From contig JAHJWA010000177.1 of the NCBI GenBank assembly GCA_018828205.1, positions 1-6,963 of the forward strand: a stretch of 6,963 nucleotides of DNA. Direction: 5' to 3'. Positions 5,592 to 6,963 of the stretch are shown here, one piece after another. Numbering within the stretch: the first letter of the stretch is position 1; each line of letters starts with the position of its first letter. The notes beneath the pieces were generated by a model. That model saw only the letters and a program-made list of their open reading frames with translations, made no database searches and had not been told where the DNA came from. The translations under genes were made by a program, and so were the position numbers. The stretch is from Alphaproteobacteria bacterium. GTDB lineage: Bacteria; Pseudomonadota; Alphaproteobacteria; Sphingomonadales; Sphingomonadaceae.

Positions 5592-6180
5592 GGAGCGGGC
5601 CAGGACTCCGAGCGAGCGGCAGGCGCGCTTCGACCAGCTGTTCGCCGACGATCCCGACCCCTGGGACATCGACACCAGCGATTATGAACGCGGCAAGCGC
5701 GAGGCGGTGCTCGCCGCGCTGGGCGAACGGCGGTTCGAACGGCTGCTGGAAGTGGGGTGCGCCGGCGGGGCGCTCACCGAGCGTCTGGTGGAACGCGCCA
5801 ATTCGATAGTAGCGCTGGATGTTTCGACAAAAGCGCTCGAACTGTCGAGTAGAAGGCTACATCGCTTCGAATGTGTCGAATTCGTCGCCGCCGAGGTGCC
5901 AAGCTATTGGCCGGACGGGCAATTCGACGCGGTGATCCTGTCCGAAGTGCTCTATTTCCTCAGCGCCGGGGAAATCCGCCAGGTCTCGCTGCTCGCCCAT
6001 CAAAGCCTGACCGGGAACGGGCTGTGCCTGCTGGTCAACTGGACCGGCTCCAACGATTTGCCCGTCGATGGCGACAGAGCGGCCGAACTGTTTCTCGACG
6101 CCGCGCCCTGGCGGGTAGCCAAGGCGCGGCGCGAGCAATGCTATCGGCTCGATCTGCTCGAGCGGGGGGCCGGCGACTAG
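5584..6180 (+). CDS. NodS-like SAM-dependent methyltransferase
   Basis: The protein has 198 residues, a typical small class I methyltransferase. The entry segment RFDQLFADDPDPWDIDTSDYE (15-35) is characteristic of NodS-like (N-methyltransferase) proteins. Motif I is LLEVGCAGG (54-62). D79 ends the second strand (IVALD) and should bind the SAM ribose. FDAVILSEVLYF (114-125) covers motif IV and beyond. NodS itself N-methylates the de-N-acetylated sugar of Nod factors, which fits the deacetylase directly upstream. The actual acceptor is not known. GTG 5584 overlaps the deacetylase stop by 8 bases and has no strong ribosome binding site, so translation probably depends on coupling. Codons 75-92 contain an unusual cluster of rare A/T-rich codons. 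The stop TAG shares CTAG with the convergent dehydrogenase gene. Confidence 0.88.
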   Translation: MGEERARTPSERQARFDQLFADDPDPWDIDTSDYERGKREAVLAALGERRFERLLEVGCAGGALTERLVERANSIVALDVSTKALELSSRRLHRFECVEFVAAEVPSYWPDGQFDAVILSEVLYFLSAGEIRQVSLLAHQSLTGNGLCLLVNWTGSNDLPVDGDRAAELFLDAAPWRVAKARREQCYRLDLLERGAGD

Positions 6181-6963
6181 TTGGCCGAAGCCAGTTCCAT
6201 GCCCGGCTTGAGCACGACCTTGGTCCAGCTGTCCTGCTCGGTGCGGAAGCACTCGTAACCGCGCGCCGCATCCTCGAGCGGAAGGCGGTGCGAGATCAGG
6301 AAGGTGGTGTCGAGCGTGCCGTCCTCGATCTTGTCGAGCAGGTCCTTGGTGTAGCGCTGGACATGGGTCTGGCCGCTGCGGACCTGCAACCCCTTCTCCA
6401 TCAGCGCGCCGAGCGGGAACTTGTCGGTCATCCCGCCATAGACGCCGGGGATCGAGACCCGCCCGCCGGGGCGCACCGCAAGGATCGCCTGCTTGAGCGC
6501 GCTAGCGCGGTCGGCGCCCATGCCGACCTTCTGCTTCACGACATCCACCATATTGTCGATCGCGAAGCCGTGGCTTTCCATTCCCACGGCATCGATCACC
6601 GCGTCGACGCCGATCCCGCCCGACATTTCCATCAGCGCTTCGCGCACGTTCGTCTTGCGGAAATCGATCACCTCGGCGCCGAGCTGCTTGGCCAGCGCGA
6701 GGCGGTTGGGATAATGGTCGATGGCGATCACCTTGCTCGCGCCCATCACGATCGCGGACTGGATCGCGAACAGGCCGACCGGGCCGCAGCCCCAGACTGC
6801 GACGGTGTCGTCGGGCTGGATCTCGGCGTTCTCCGCCGCCATCCAGCCGGTGGGCAGGATGTCGGAGAGGAACAGCACCTTGTCGTCGTCGAGGTGGTCG
6901 GGAACGACGATCGGGCCGACATCGGAATAGGGCACGCGGACATATTCCGCCTGTCCGCCCGAA
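6177..6963 (-). CDS. Zinc-type medium-chain alcohol dehydrogenase, partial (5' end outside window)
   Basis: Only the C-terminal 261 complete codons are present; the frame is open at 6963. It begins SGGQAEYVRMPYSDVGP, a conserved segment of COG1063 zinc alcohol dehydrogenases, so the ATG at 6933-6935 is internal and not the start. The Rossmann domain shows WGCGPVGLFA (about 6768-6795), and the acidic residue at the end of its second strand (VIAIDHYPNR) favours NAD(H). The segment before PGGRVSIPGVYGG is long, as in the formaldehyde-dehydrogenase-like branch. The N-terminal catalytic domain with the Cys and His-Glu zinc ligands lies outside, so substrate class cannot be judged. It is convergent to the glycosyltransferase operon and overlaps its last gene by four bases. 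Confidence 0.9.
   Translation of the reverse strand, partial: SGGQAEYVRVPYSDVGPIVVPDHLDDDKVLFLSDILPTGWMAAENAEIQPDDTVAVWGCGPVGLFAIQSAIVMGASKVIAIDHYPNRLALAKQLGAEVIDFRKTNVREALMEMSGGIGVDAVIDAVGMESHGFAIDNMVDVVKQKVGMGADRASALKQAILAVRPGGRVSIPGVYGGMTDKFPLGALMEKGLQVRSGQTHVQRYTKDLLDKIEDGTLDTTFLISHRLPLEDAARGYECFRTEQDSWTKVVLKPGMELASAN

Noticed and set aside
4542..5675. 377-codon open frame on the - strand opposite the flavoprotein and PIG-L genes
   Set aside because: It spans a gene junction, has no domain signal, and lies opposite the conserved PHPDDE-containing gene.

Overview
The window is strongly GC-rich, gene-dense DNA from an alphaproteobacterium, most likely Sphingomonadales (Erythrobacteraceae-like). 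That placement rests on base composition, codon use and protein style, not on a database match. I see no insertion sequence, phage gene or CRISPR array.

Left part (1-2430, + strand): an exported, histidine-rich member of the COG4798 methyltransferase-like family; an N-carbamoylputrescine amidase (aguB, polyamine synthesis); folK (folate synthesis), which abuts aguB and has no conventional start codon; and a complete tRNA-Lys(TTT) with encoded CCA. A short leader without genes (2431-2662) follows. It begins with a 20-bp unit repeated twice in tandem.

Central part (2663-6180, + strand): four tightly coupled genes, each overlapping the next by 4 or 8 bases. They encode a soluble family-2-type glycosyltransferase, a divergent acyl-CoA-dehydrogenase-fold flavoprotein that appears to lack the usual catalytic glutamate, a PIG-L/LmbE zinc de-N-acetylase, and a NodS-like SAM methyltransferase. 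Together they look like a small pathway that adds a sugar, removes its N-acetyl group, and then oxidises and/or methylates the product. The logic resembles Nod-factor synthesis (NodC/NodB/NodS), but with a different deacetylase family and an added flavoenzyme. The product is unknown, and this cassette is the best candidate in the window for an undescribed system.

Right edge (6177-6963, - strand): the C-terminal part of a zinc-type medium-chain alcohol dehydrogenase. It converges on the operon so closely that both stop codons share one CTAG. Its 5' end lies outside the window.
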